Origin: Actinobacteria bacterium HGW-Actinobacteria-2
GTDB taxonomy: Bacteria; Actinomycetota; Actinomycetes; Propionibacteriales; Propionibacteriaceae
Length of the DNA stretch: 64,000 bases
NCBI GenBank assembly: GCA_002841335.1
Contig: PHEY01000003.1
Location: forward strand, 176,196-240,195
Direction of reading: 5' to 3'
Positions 8,875-17,900 of this stretch are shown piece after piece (the first letter of the stretch is position 1; each line of letters begins with the position of its first letter). Made by a program: the position numbers and the translations under genes. Below the pieces are notes generated by a model. The model did no database searches. It was not told the DNA's origin and worked only from the letters and a program-made list of their open reading frames with translations.

Positions 8875-9702
8875 TCAGCGAAGGAACAGCGAGCGGAGCC
8901 GGCGGGTGGTGAATGCCACCCCGAGCACGGACATGATGAGGAAATAGCCGAGGTGGACTCCCGAGGAGCCGTCGAAGACGCCCACCGACAACTGACGCAT
9001 CAACTCGACGCCGTGCCACAACGGCAGCGCCATGATGAACCACTGCACGCCCACCGGGAAGGTGGTGATCGGAAACAGCGTCGCGGAGAACATGAACATC
9101 GGCAGCAGCGCGATGTTGATCCAATCCATCTGCTGGAAGGTGGTGAAGTAGCTGGTCAGCGCCATTCCCACGGACGCAAAGCCCAGCGCGATCAGCAACG
9201 CCACCGGAATCATCGCCAACGCCCACCAGCTGGTGGTCAGTCCGAGGATGGCGATCACGCCGGTGAACCCGATCGCGTACAGCAGCCCCCGGAACAGAGC
9301 CATGAAGATCTCGCCGCCGGCCACGTCCAGCGGGCCGAGTGAAGTCGACAGCATCGCCTGATACAGCTTGGCGAAGCGCAGCTTGAAGAACACATTCCAG
9401 GTGGAGTCGTAAAGCGCACCGTTCATCGCCGAGGTGGCCAACAATGCGGGGGCGATGAACGCCGCATAACTCAACGGACGTCCGCCCGGACCGGTCACGG
9501 TGCCGATCAGCCCACCCAGCCCGAACCCCATGCTGAGCAGGTAGAACACCGGTTCGAAGAAGCCGGAGACGATGATGATCCAGTTCTGGGCGCCGACCAC
9601 CCGGAAGCCGCGCTCGATCACCGCGCCGACGCGTCCGGCCGAGTTCGCCCGCAGCCAGCCGCGCACTCCCCGCTCGGACGGACGGGCCACCACGGCGCTC
9701 AT
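8875..9702 (-). CDS. ABC-2 type transporter permease (second of pair)
   Basis: A 275-residue integral membrane protein with about six hydrophobic segments, for example WIIIVSGFFEPVFYLLSMGF at residues 40-59, matching ABC-2 permeases of the NodJ/DrrB group. The GxxEP-type signature FFEPVFYLLSMGFGLGG is near the N-terminus. Its ATG overlaps the stop of the preceding permease gene (ATGA). It is the last gene of the ATPase-permease-permease operon 10549-11469, 9699-10556, 8875-9702, so the exporter probably uses a heterodimeric permease. Substrate is not determinable. Confidence 0.88.
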   Translation of the reverse strand: MSAVVARPSERGVRGWLRANSAGRVGAVIERGFRVVGAQNWIIIVSGFFEPVFYLLSMGFGLGGLIGTVTGPGGRPLSYAAFIAPALLATSAMNGALYDSTWNVFFKLRFAKLYQAMLSTSLGPLDVAGGEIFMALFRGLLYAIGFTGVIAILGLTTSWWALAMIPVALLIALGFASVGMALTSYFTTFQQMDWINIALLPMFMFSATLFPITTFPVGVQWFIMALPLWHGVELMRQLSVGVFDGSSGVHLGYFLIMSVLGVAFTTRRLRSLFLR

Positions 9703-10556
9703 CGGTTCAACCTCGCGGTGAAGTTCTTCATGACCAACCAGCTACCGAGGCCGAGCAACGCGACCAGGAAGAGCAGGTGGAGCGCCACCTCCAAGCCGGG
9801 CAGTGGGAGGCCGTAGCTCACCGCCCGGGCCAGCTGCGTCCCGTGCCACATCGGCGAGATCCAGCCGACCCACTGCAGGTAGATCGGCATCGACTCCAGC
9901 GGATAGAAGGTGCCCGCGAACAGAAACATCGGCGTGAGCACGAAGCGCTGCAGGAAGGCGAACTCGAAGCCCTCGTCCTTACGGGTGGCCGAGAACGCCG
10001 CGATCGGGCTGCCCAGAGCCATCCCGGCCAAGGTTGCGATCGGGATCATCAGCCACGACCAGCCACCGCTGGTGGCACCGAGGACGACCAGCACCAGCCA
10101 GAACAAGGTGGCCTCCGCCGCTGCGCGAATGGCGACCGCAACCAGTTCGGCCAACGCGACCTGGCCGGCCGAGCCGGCGGTGGCGGCGCGGACGAAGTAG
10201 AGCTCCTGCCACTTGAAGCCGCTCATCACCGGGAACATCATCTCGTTGCCGACCGACATCACCACCGCGGAAACCAGGAGCCCCGGGGCGACGAAGGTGA
10301 GGTAGGGCACGCCGCCGATCCCGCCGCTGGTGGCATCCACGAGGCCACCGAGACCCACCCCCATCGCCAGCACGTACAGAACCGGGGTGAGCACCGCCCA
10401 GCCAAGCACCGACGTCCAATAGGCCTTCATCGAGTACAGACGCCACTCGGCCTGATACCACCAGCCCCAGCAGCGGACCTTGGCCGCTTGTTCGGCAGCA
10501 CTCAGCGCCCGGCCGGAGTAGGCCAGGGCGTTGGTGTCGGTGGTCAGGTCAGTCAA
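9699..10556 (-). CDS. ABC-2 type transporter permease (first of pair)
   Basis: A 285-residue integral membrane protein, homologous in layout to the next gene: AYWTSVLGWAVLTPVLYVLA, followed by MGVGLGGLVD, then five further membrane segments and the late motif WISPMWHGTQLARA, which parallels LPLWHGVELMRQ in its partner. The shared (P)xWHGxxLxR motif suggests a duplication. The start is a TTG at 10556 that overlaps the ATPase gene's last codons. This is unusual but forced by the tight operon spacing. Confidence 0.87.
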   Translation of the reverse strand: MTDLTTDTNALAYSGRALSAAEQAAKVRCWGWWYQAEWRLYSMKAYWTSVLGWAVLTPVLYVLAMGVGLGGLVDATSGGIGGVPYLTFVAPGLLVSAVVMSVGNEMMFPVMSGFKWQELYFVRAATAGSAGQVALAELVAVAIRAAAEATLFWLVLVVLGATSGGWSWLMIPIATLAGMALGSPIAAFSATRKDEGFEFAFLQRFVLTPMFLFAGTFYPLESMPIYLQWVGWISPMWHGTQLARAVSYGLPLPGLEVALHLLFLVALLGLGSWLVMKNFTARLNR

Positions 10557-11469
10557 CGAGGCTCCGTCCGGTGAGCCGCAGGAACACGTCCTCCAAGGAC
10601 GCGCGCCGCACCAAGGAGGTGACCGGGTCGAGGCCGTCAGCCTTCACCTTGGCAAGCGCGGCCTCAGCATTGTCGGTGTAGAGCAGGACGCGATCAGGCA
10701 GCGGCTCGATCGAGTCGGCGTAGCCGCGCAGCCGGTCGACGAGGGCCGCATTTCGCTCCGAACCGAAGCGCAGTTCCAGCACCTCGCGGGTCGAGTACTG
10801 GCGAATCAGGGACGCCGGGCTGCCTTCGGCGACGATCAAGCCGCCGTCCATCACGATCAGCCGGTCGCACAACTGCTCGGCCTCGTCCATGAAGTGAGTG
10901 GTGACGATCAAGGTGACGCCGGCCTCCTTCAGCCGGAACAACCGATCCCACAGGATGTGGCGAGCCTGCGGATCCAGGCCGGTGGTCGGCTCGTCCAGCA
11001 GCAGCACCGACGGCTCGTTGATCAGCGAGCGGGCGATGGTGAGGCGCCGCTTCATCCCACCGGAGAGGTTGTCGACCTTCTCGCCGGCCTTCTCGGTGAG
11101 CTGGGCGAAAGCCAGCAACTCCTCGGCCTTGGGTCGCAGGTAGGAGTACGGCAGGCCGAAGTAGCGGCCGTACATGATCAGGTTGTCGCGGGCGCGCAGC
11201 TCGGGGTCGAGATTGTCGGTTTGCGGCACCACGCCCAGGCTGGCGCGCACCTCCGGCCCGCGGGTCTCGGGGTCGAGACCGTTCACCAGCAACGTGCCGG
11301 ACGTCCGCCGGGTCGTCCCGCCGATCATCCGCATGGTGGTGGACTTACCCGCGCCGTTCGGCCCCAACAGCCCAAATGACTCCCCCGGGGCTACGTCGAA
11401 CGAGATGCCATCGACGGCATGGACGTTTGCATAGGTCTTGACCAGCTCCCGGGCTTCGATGACAGGCAC
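10549..11469 (-). CDS. ABC transporter ATP-binding protein, DrrA/NodI type
   Basis: A 306-residue ATPase of the DrrA/NodI/CcmA group that drives the two ABC-2 permeases downstream. Walker A LLGPNGAGKST is at about 35-44, the Q-loop region LGVVPQTDNLDPEL near 90, the signature LSGGMKRRL near 135, Walker B LLLDEPTTGLDPQAR near 160, and the switch His in VTTHFMDEAEQL. The C-terminal extension after residue 220 is the domain seen in DrrA-type drug and lipooligosaccharide exporters. The operon starts here. The ATG at 11469 heads the canonical MPVIEARELVKTY. Confidence 0.93.
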   Translation of the reverse strand: MPVIEARELVKTYANVHAVDGISFDVAPGESFGLLGPNGAGKSTTMRMIGGTTRRTSGTLLVNGLDPETRGPEVRASLGVVPQTDNLDPELRARDNLIMYGRYFGLPYSYLRPKAEELLAFAQLTEKAGEKVDNLSGGMKRRLTIARSLINEPSVLLLDEPTTGLDPQARHILWDRLFRLKEAGVTLIVTTHFMDEAEQLCDRLIVMDGGLIVAEGSPASLIRQYSTREVLELRFGSERNAALVDRLRGYADSIEPLPDRVLLYTDNAEAALAKVKADGLDPVTSLVRRASLEDVFLRLTGRSLVD

Positions 11470-11537
11470 CCGATCACCCTAACTCGCAGCACCGACATCG
11501 CGGGTGCCGCGACCGGCCACCCGGGTCGGGGGCGGAG

Positions 11538-12878
11538 TCAACTGCGGTTGGCGCGGTAGAGCAGGGAGTTGGGACGGCAGGGCGCCTCGGTAGCGATCTG
11601 CATCGATGCGATCACGCCGGCGTCCCTCAGGTCGAACAACCGGGGTACCACCAGATCGCGCAGCTGATAGGGCCCGACCGTGTTGAGGTAGATCTTGGTG
11701 GCGCCCTCGAAGCCGGCGATCGTCGAGGTGCGCCATTTCAGCATCACTCGCCACGGCATCGGCAAGTCGGAATCGACCGGACGGTAGTGCCACTCCTCAT
11801 TGCAGGGCACGGCCACCCCGGTGGCGGCGTGCATGGCGTGCACCATGTCGGAGACTCCGCGCAGCTCGGCCTCGGTGTGATGCCACGGGTCGCAGGCTTC
11901 GGATTTGGAGTAGATCTCGATCGTCGGGTAGCGATGTCCGAACCCGGCGAAGGCGATCGCGTGCTCGCTCTCGGCCAGCACCAGGTTGTGGTAGCTGGCG
12001 TAGTTGGGCCCGTACTCGTTGTAGATGTTGGGGTTGTCGCGCAGCCGGTGCATGGCCTGCTCGTGCTGGACGCCGCGCTCGTCGATCGCCACCAGCTGTT
12101 TGTGCAGGTGGTCGAACGAGGCCCCTGCCGGACGCAGCCAGTTCTGGAACACCGCGATGTAGCGGGCGTAGCGGTTCAGCCCGAACAGCCCCTCGACCGA
12201 CTCGGTGGTGAAGGCGGTGAATCGGAAGTGCTCCTCCGGCGTCAGCGTCCCCGAACCGGCCAGCTGGGTGTTGTCGACCGCGCCGTCGACATAGTGGCGA
12301 CGGGCCACGATCACGTCATGTCCGCCGCCGAAGAAGCCGGACGCCGCCTCGATCTTGGCCTCATCACTCATCGCCGCGATCTGGGCCTCGGACTTCCCAC
12401 CGGCGCGCAACTTGGCACCGACCACCTTCAGCACGTGCTCGCGCCCAGCGGCCGAGGCCAGGTAAGCGGTCTTGCGCTGCTGCACCCGATCGGGCAGCTC
12501 GTAGCCGTAGTTGGCGTGCCAGTAGTCGTAGCTGAGGATCTCGAACAGGTTGGGGATCCGGCGGAACTCCGCGGTGGTGGCGTGCAGGTCTTCGGCGGCC
12601 ACCCGGTAGAGCGTTTCCCATGCGCCAGTGGAGTTGCGGACGACTCGGGACTTCTCCGGCGGCGTCTCCTCGTAGCGTCCGTCGCAGAAGGCGCAGTGGT
12701 GGCCGAAGGCGGCCGGGTCGAGCGGAACCGGGTCGGGCAAGCTGATGCCGAGCGGACGGTTGCCCCGTCCGGCCACCGTCCAGACCTCGGTGCCGCTGAA
12801 CGGGTTCAGTTGCTTGACCGTGCCGTCCTTCAACTCGGAGATGAACTCCGGCGGACGGGTGTACGGGTTCGCGGTCAT
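11538..12878 (-). CDS. DUF4921 family protein (GalT/HIT-superfamily-like)
   Basis: A 446-residue protein of an actinobacterial family annotated as DUF4921, similar in fold to galactose-1-phosphate uridylyltransferases. Visible features are the N-terminal VKQLNPFSGTEVWTVAGRG, a CAFC metal-type motif near residue 53, and HLHKQLVAID near residue 250, which corresponds to the His-x-His-x-Gln active-site strand of GalT/HIT nucleotidyltransferases. The product may therefore transfer or hydrolyse a nucleotidyl group, but the substrate is unknown. It is a stand-alone minus-strand gene between the ABC exporter and the HupE operon. Family assignment is fairly sure, function is not. Confidence 0.8.
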   Translation of the reverse strand: MTANPYTRPPEFISELKDGTVKQLNPFSGTEVWTVAGRGNRPLGISLPDPVPLDPAAFGHHCAFCDGRYEETPPEKSRVVRNSTGAWETLYRVAAEDLHATTAEFRRIPNLFEILSYDYWHANYGYELPDRVQQRKTAYLASAAGREHVLKVVGAKLRAGGKSEAQIAAMSDEAKIEAASGFFGGGHDVIVARRHYVDGAVDNTQLAGSGTLTPEEHFRFTAFTTESVEGLFGLNRYARYIAVFQNWLRPAGASFDHLHKQLVAIDERGVQHEQAMHRLRDNPNIYNEYGPNYASYHNLVLAESEHAIAFAGFGHRYPTIEIYSKSEACDPWHHTEAELRGVSDMVHAMHAATGVAVPCNEEWHYRPVDSDLPMPWRVMLKWRTSTIAGFEGATKIYLNTVGPYQLRDLVVPRLFDLRDAGVIASMQIATEAPCRPNSLLYRANRS

Positions 12879-12908
12879 CGGGCCCCCTATTCGAGCGGAC
12901 GATTCAGC

Positions 12909-14228
12909 CTAGCCCGCCGGTGATCCGGCGGCGTCTTCTGGCGCGCGTGGGGTGGGTCGGGTAGCCAACCAACCACCGACGGAAGCCGAGACGAACAAGC
13001 CATAGGCCAACAGTGGCGTGGCGGTGAGCAGATCGAACACCGGCTGGAACACCGACGGGGTGTCGGTCAGCACCGAGATCACCCAGCCCACTGAGGCGAC
13101 GGCCGAGAACGCCGCCAGGAACCGCCGCACCCAGCCGTACCAGGGCCGGGTGGCCATCAACACCAACACCGGCAGCACCAGCGCCACGATGCACAGCTGA
13201 GCCGCCTCGACGCCCAGGTTGAACCCGAGAACTGCGACGAGAGTGGCGTGCGGATCCAGACCGAGGCTGAGGATCGCGGTGGCGAAGGCGGTGCCGTGAA
13301 CCAGGCCGAAGACGCCGGCGACCAGCATCTCGCCGCGGGCGGCCAACGGACGCCACGCGTGGATCGCCGCGACCATGATCGACACCGCCACCAGCACCTC
13401 GACCGGCTGCTGGGGAAAGCTCACCAGCCCGAACGAGACCAAGGCCAGCGAGGTGGTGTGGCCGGCGGTGAAGGCGGTGACGATGCCCAGGGTGCGCAGC
13501 AACGCCGAACGCACCGTCCGGTGCTCGGCCCAGCGTCCACCACGCGCCAGCAACGGCGCGGCCAGCAGCAAGGTGACCAGGAACAGCATGTGGTCGGTGC
13601 CCTCGGCGATGTGCTTGGCGCCCAACCCGACCATGGCGCCGAAGCCGGTCCACCAGGAGGCGCCGTCCCGCTGAATGCTGAGTTGCTCGCGTCCGGCTTC
13701 GATGGTGCCGACGGGCTGCGGTCCGCCCTCGGCGACCTGGCCGGCTTGCAGGTCGCTGACCAGGAACACGAACGCCCGGTGACCGGCCAGCTGGTCGACC
13801 ACGAAGGCATAGGTCAGCCGCAGATCGCCGTCGACCTGACCGGACGGTGGCGCCGCGGTCAGCTGCGCGACCAGGGCAGGCGTGCTGTTGACCTCTCGGG
13901 TCTCCAGGCTGGTGATCGTGGTCGCGTAGGGAAGGCCCGCCTCGTCGACGACCTGCACGTCGGAGGCGATCAGCCCCCGCAGGCGCTGATCGTTCGCGGC
14001 CAGCGAGGCGGGCACGGGCGCCAGCGCCAGTCCGGTCGCCTGATTGAGCTTGTCCAGCGGCACGGCGAGTTCCAGACTCACCCAGCTGTCGGCGACGGTC
14101 ACGTAGACCGCACTCGCACCGACGGGATGGGCGGACGCGGTGGTGGCCGGCGCGGCCCAGCCGAAGGCGGCCGCGACCAGGGCGATCAGCGCGACCACCC
14201 GAGTACGGCGAGCGACCCGTGAACCCAT
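12909..14228 (-). CDS. HupE/UreJ family membrane protein with secreted N-terminal domain
   Basis: A 439-residue protein with a signal peptide (ARRTRVVALIALVAAAFGWA, cleavage likely after TASA, leaving mature HPVGAS), an extracytoplasmic domain about 34-190, and a HupE/UreJ-type membrane domain about 195-430 with the hallmark HIAEGTDHMLFLVTLLL, VTAFTAGHTTSLAL and FGLVHGTAFA motifs. The conserved His/Asp/Glu residues in these helices are typical of metal-handling HupE/UreJ and NicO-like proteins. Its ATG overlaps the stop of the 14228-14968 gene (ATGA), so it is the third gene of a coupled operon. Confidence 0.85.
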   Translation of the reverse strand: MGSRVARRTRVVALIALVAAAFGWAAPATTASAHPVGASAVYVTVADSWVSLELAVPLDKLNQATGLALAPVPASLAANDQRLRGLIASDVQVVDEAGLPYATTITSLETREVNSTPALVAQLTAAPPSGQVDGDLRLTYAFVVDQLAGHRAFVFLVSDLQAGQVAEGGPQPVGTIEAGREQLSIQRDGASWWTGFGAMVGLGAKHIAEGTDHMLFLVTLLLAAPLLARGGRWAEHRTVRSALLRTLGIVTAFTAGHTTSLALVSFGLVSFPQQPVEVLVAVSIMVAAIHAWRPLAARGEMLVAGVFGLVHGTAFATAILSLGLDPHATLVAVLGFNLGVEAAQLCIVALVLPVLVLMATRPWYGWVRRFLAAFSAVASVGWVISVLTDTPSVFQPVFDLLTATPLLAYGLFVSASVGGWLATRPTPRAPEDAAGSPAG

Positions 14229-14968
14229 CAACTGCTCCTGCGGCGAGTGCGGACCAGCCAGATGGTGCCGCCAACAGCGAGCGGCAGGCCGATCGCCGCC
14301 GCGACCGGCAGGCCCTGCGGGAACCATGCCGTCCAGCCGGCGGCACCGAAGCCGTCGGACGCAGCGGGGGCGGTCGTGGGGTCGAACGACCAATCCCGGG
14401 TGGTGGCATAGCCGGTGTAGGTGGCTTGGGTGCCGTCGGGGCCGGTGGCGATGGTGGCGTAGGACGCCTCCAGGTCGGTCAGCAGCTGCAGCTCCACCGT
14501 GGCCTGCGAGACCGGGCCGGAACAGGTGAAGACGACCGTGGTGCCCAGGTTGGCGATGTCGGTCGGCGGGGCGACCTGCGGCGTGCACGCCCGGCCGCTG
14601 CTGGTCACCGCCATCTGTTTGGTCAGGTAGGCGGTCAATGCCGGTGACTTCTGCACCAGTTCGGCATCGGAAGCCTGGGGTGTGATCGCGCCGTCCAGCA
14701 TGATCCGCTCGGACGGCAGCAGCCCGAGGTCGTAGGCGAGCCAGCTGATGTCGTCCATCGCGCCGAACTTCCACACGATCTGCACCTTGTTCGCCGCAGC
14801 CAGGCTCACTGTGGCCTGCTGAGGAGGGCCCATCGGATGCGCGTCGGCGCGTCCGGCCGGGCCGGCGAGGACGGCGACCGCGGCAGCAACGCCGGCGACA
14901 ACTCGCAGGGACGCCGAACGGCGGGGGTGGTGACCCACCCCCGCCTTCGGACGGACAGACCAGCTCAC
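14228..14968 (-). CDS. Secreted, C-terminally membrane-anchored protein of the HupE operon
   Basis: A 246-residue protein starting at a GTG that overlaps the stop of the large upstream gene (GTGA). The signal peptide is about residues 20-43 (LRVVAGVAAAVAVLAGPAGR) with predicted cleavage after ADA, leaving mature HPMGPPQQ. A beta-rich extracytoplasmic domain with two Cys follows, then one membrane segment near 215-236 (PVAAAIGLPLAVGGTIWLV) and a basic RTRRRSS tail. The mature HPMG start parallels HPVG in the next gene's product. No family is recognised. Position between a secreted phosphoesterase and a HupE protein suggests a shared envelope function. Confidence 0.75.
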   Translation of the reverse strand: MSWSVRPKAGVGHHPRRSASLRVVAGVAAAVAVLAGPAGRADAHPMGPPQQATVSLAAANKVQIVWKFGAMDDISWLAYDLGLLPSERIMLDGAITPQASDAELVQKSPALTAYLTKQMAVTSSGRACTPQVAPPTDIANLGTTVVFTCSGPVSQATVELQLLTDLEASYATIATGPDGTQATYTGYATTRDWSFDPTTAPAASDGFGAAGWTAWFPQGLPVAAAIGLPLAVGGTIWLVRTRRRSS

Positions 14969-17900
14969 CGCAGTGACGCCCGCAGGGTTGCGGTCGACCC
15001 GGCGTAGGTGGCCGGATCGGACGGGGTGAAGCTGACCTTGATCAGCACCGAGGAGGACTTCGGCCGGACGACCGTCTTGAGCACCGATCCGTTCTTGACG
15101 CTGAGCCGGTAGCTCTTCGTCCCGATCGTGATCCGTACGGTGCCCTTGGCGGCCGACGGGCCGACCTTCACCGTGACGCCCAGCTTCGACTTGGTCTTCT
15201 TCACCGAGATCTTGACTGAGGTCTTGGCCGGGCTGACGGCCTTCACCACGGTCACCGTGACGGTGCTCTGCGACGGCTTGTGCAGGGTGTCACCGCTGTA
15301 GGTCAAGGTCAGCGTGTGGCTGCCCAGGCTCAGTCCGTTTCCGGTGAAGGTGAGCCGGCCGGCGCCGTCGACCAAGCCGGGACGACCCAGCAGGGCTGAG
15401 CCCTCAGTGACGTCCACGGTTCCGGTCGGTGTGGTCGCACCGCCGGTGACGTTCACCGCCAGGGTCGCCGGCGTGCCCTCGGTGATGGTGAGGTTCGCGC
15501 CGGTGGTGGTGGTGTCGGCCCGGCTGACGGCCGGTTCGGTCACCTTCAGGGCAATCGCGGTGTGCGACGGCAGGTGGGTGCTGTCACCGGAGTAGTCCAC
15601 CGTCACCGGGTAGGTCCCGGTGGGCGGCAGGGCAGACACGGTGCAGGTGGCCGTGCCGTTGACGATCGTGCCGCGGCACAGCTCGTCCTCGCCACTGTTG
15701 AACTGCACGGTGCCGGTGGCATCGGTCGGGCCGACGGTCCCGGTCAGTTCCGGAGAGGTGCCGAACACCACCGTGACGTCCTTGGCCGAGACCTTGGTCG
15801 ACTGCTTGTCGGGCACCGTCAGGGCCCGGACGGTGACCGTCCGGACGGCCTGAGCCTGGTTTCCGTTGGCGTCGGCCGCGGTGTAGATCAGCGTGTAGCT
15901 GCCCGGGGTCGCGGTGTTCACCGAGCCGGCCACCTGAATGCTGGCGCTGACGTCACCATCGGTGTTGTCGGTGGCCTTCACCTTGTCCAGAGCGTCGAAG
16001 GTGGTGTTCTGGTCAACCGTGGTGTTGGCCGGGAGATCGATCACCGGAGCGACGGTGTCGGTGCCCTGGGCGGACGCGGTGAACACGCCGCCGAACTGGT
16101 TGACGCTGCCCACGACGGTGCCGTCGGCGTTCTTCGTGGTGGCCGTCCAGGCGTAGGTCTTGCCGGCCTCCAGCCCCGTCCATGCGACCGAGGCCGGGAA
16201 GCCCGACTTCACCGTCGCCGACCCGATCACCGTGGCGGTCGGGCTGAAGACGCTCAGCCCGGTGGTGGCGAACGAGGTCTTGCGGCTGGTCAGATCGACC
16301 GGGACGGTGAAGTTGTCCTCCGCACCGTTGTACCGCGCCGCCGGGTCGTTGAGGGTGTTCCCGAAGGCGTCGAAGAACGGCGAGTAGGTGTCCACCGACA
16401 TCGTGGAGTTCTTCACGTTGAACTGCAGGACGCGCTGGTAGGCGGCGCCGAAGAACAGCATGTCGCTGGCCTTGTGATCGACCGTGCCGTCACCGTTGGT
16501 GTCCACCGACCCGTCCGCGCCGATGACGCAGCTGGGGCAGGTGTCGTGGGTGAAGATCTTGCTGGCCGGCAGCTGGTAGTTCTGGTAGTCAGCCAGCATT
16601 TCCACGGTGTGGTGGGTGATCTGCGTGGTGTTGGTCTGGTAGGTCTTCAGGTTCGTCCCGACCCCGTGAATGTGCCCGGCGAGCACCAGGAACACGTTCG
16701 GGTTGGCCGCTGCCACCTGCTGGTAGAGCCGAGAGCCGTCACCGGTGGTGGCCACGTTGCGGCCGTCCGGCTTGGCGGCGGTTGCGGCAGCCAGGTAGGA
16801 GTGGGTGATCAGGATGCCGTTGCGGTCGGGGTACCGGGAGAAGACCGAGTTCGCCCAGTCGGCCTCGGCCTTGGTGACACCGTAGGACAGACCCACCGCG
16901 ACGAAGTCGAGGCCGCCGGCGGAGAACAGCACGTAGTTGTTCTGGTTGTCGCTGCCCTCGGTCGTGGTCTTGCCATCGGCATCGGTGGTCTCGTCCCACG
17001 CGTGGTACGAGGCACCGGCCGGCCAGTTCTTCGCCTGGCCGTAGTAGCTGGCCGCGCTGAAGGCCTTGCTGAACCGCGACGTGGGACCGGTCTCGGCACC
17101 CACCTGGTTGTCGTGGTTTCCGGCGATGGTCTGGTTGACCACTCCGGAGCCCTCCAGGCGCTTGAACTCCTTGGCCGCGAAAGCGTTCTCCTTGTCGACC
17201 TGGTCGTTCAGACCCGGGTAGGTCAGGCTGCCGTCGGTGTTGGTCAGATCCGGGTTCACCAGGTCGTTGTTGATGATGTCGCCGGTGTTGGCGGTGTAGG
17301 CGATCTTCTTGGACGCAGCGTTGTCGGCGGTCCACTGCAGCGCCTTCTGGTAGGCCGTGGCCCACACGGCCTGCTCATCGGCGCTCTGCACGCCCGACGA
17401 GGTGGTGTAGGTGGGGCTGGCCGGCCACTTCCCCGAACCGCCGGTGGCGCCTTCGGTGACGTACTGCGGATCGGTCCAATGGACGAAGGAGAAGTCGTAG
17501 TCGCTGTCCTTCTCGAAGTGGTCCTTCTCGGTGGGGGTGCCGGCTGAGGAGTCGTGGGACGACAGGTCGTCGGCGAACGGATCCAGAGCCACGACGAGGA
17601 CGTGCACGGTGCCGTTGTCGACGGCGTCGGCCGGAGCCTTGCCCGAAAGAACGATGTCGGCATCGGCCTGACCGGCGGCGCCGGCCAGCTTCACCCAAGC
17701 CGCGGACGCCGCGTTCCACACGTACAGATCGGCGGTGCGCTGCGGATCGACCTGGCCGCTCCAGCGAATCATCCGGTCGGCGTCAGCAGAGCCCACACCG
17801 ACATCGAAACGCTGGAAGGGCATCAGGTTGTGGCTGGACGGGCTGGCCACCTTCTCACCGGCGGCAAGCTGCTCGCTGGTGAAGTTGACGCCGTCGGAGT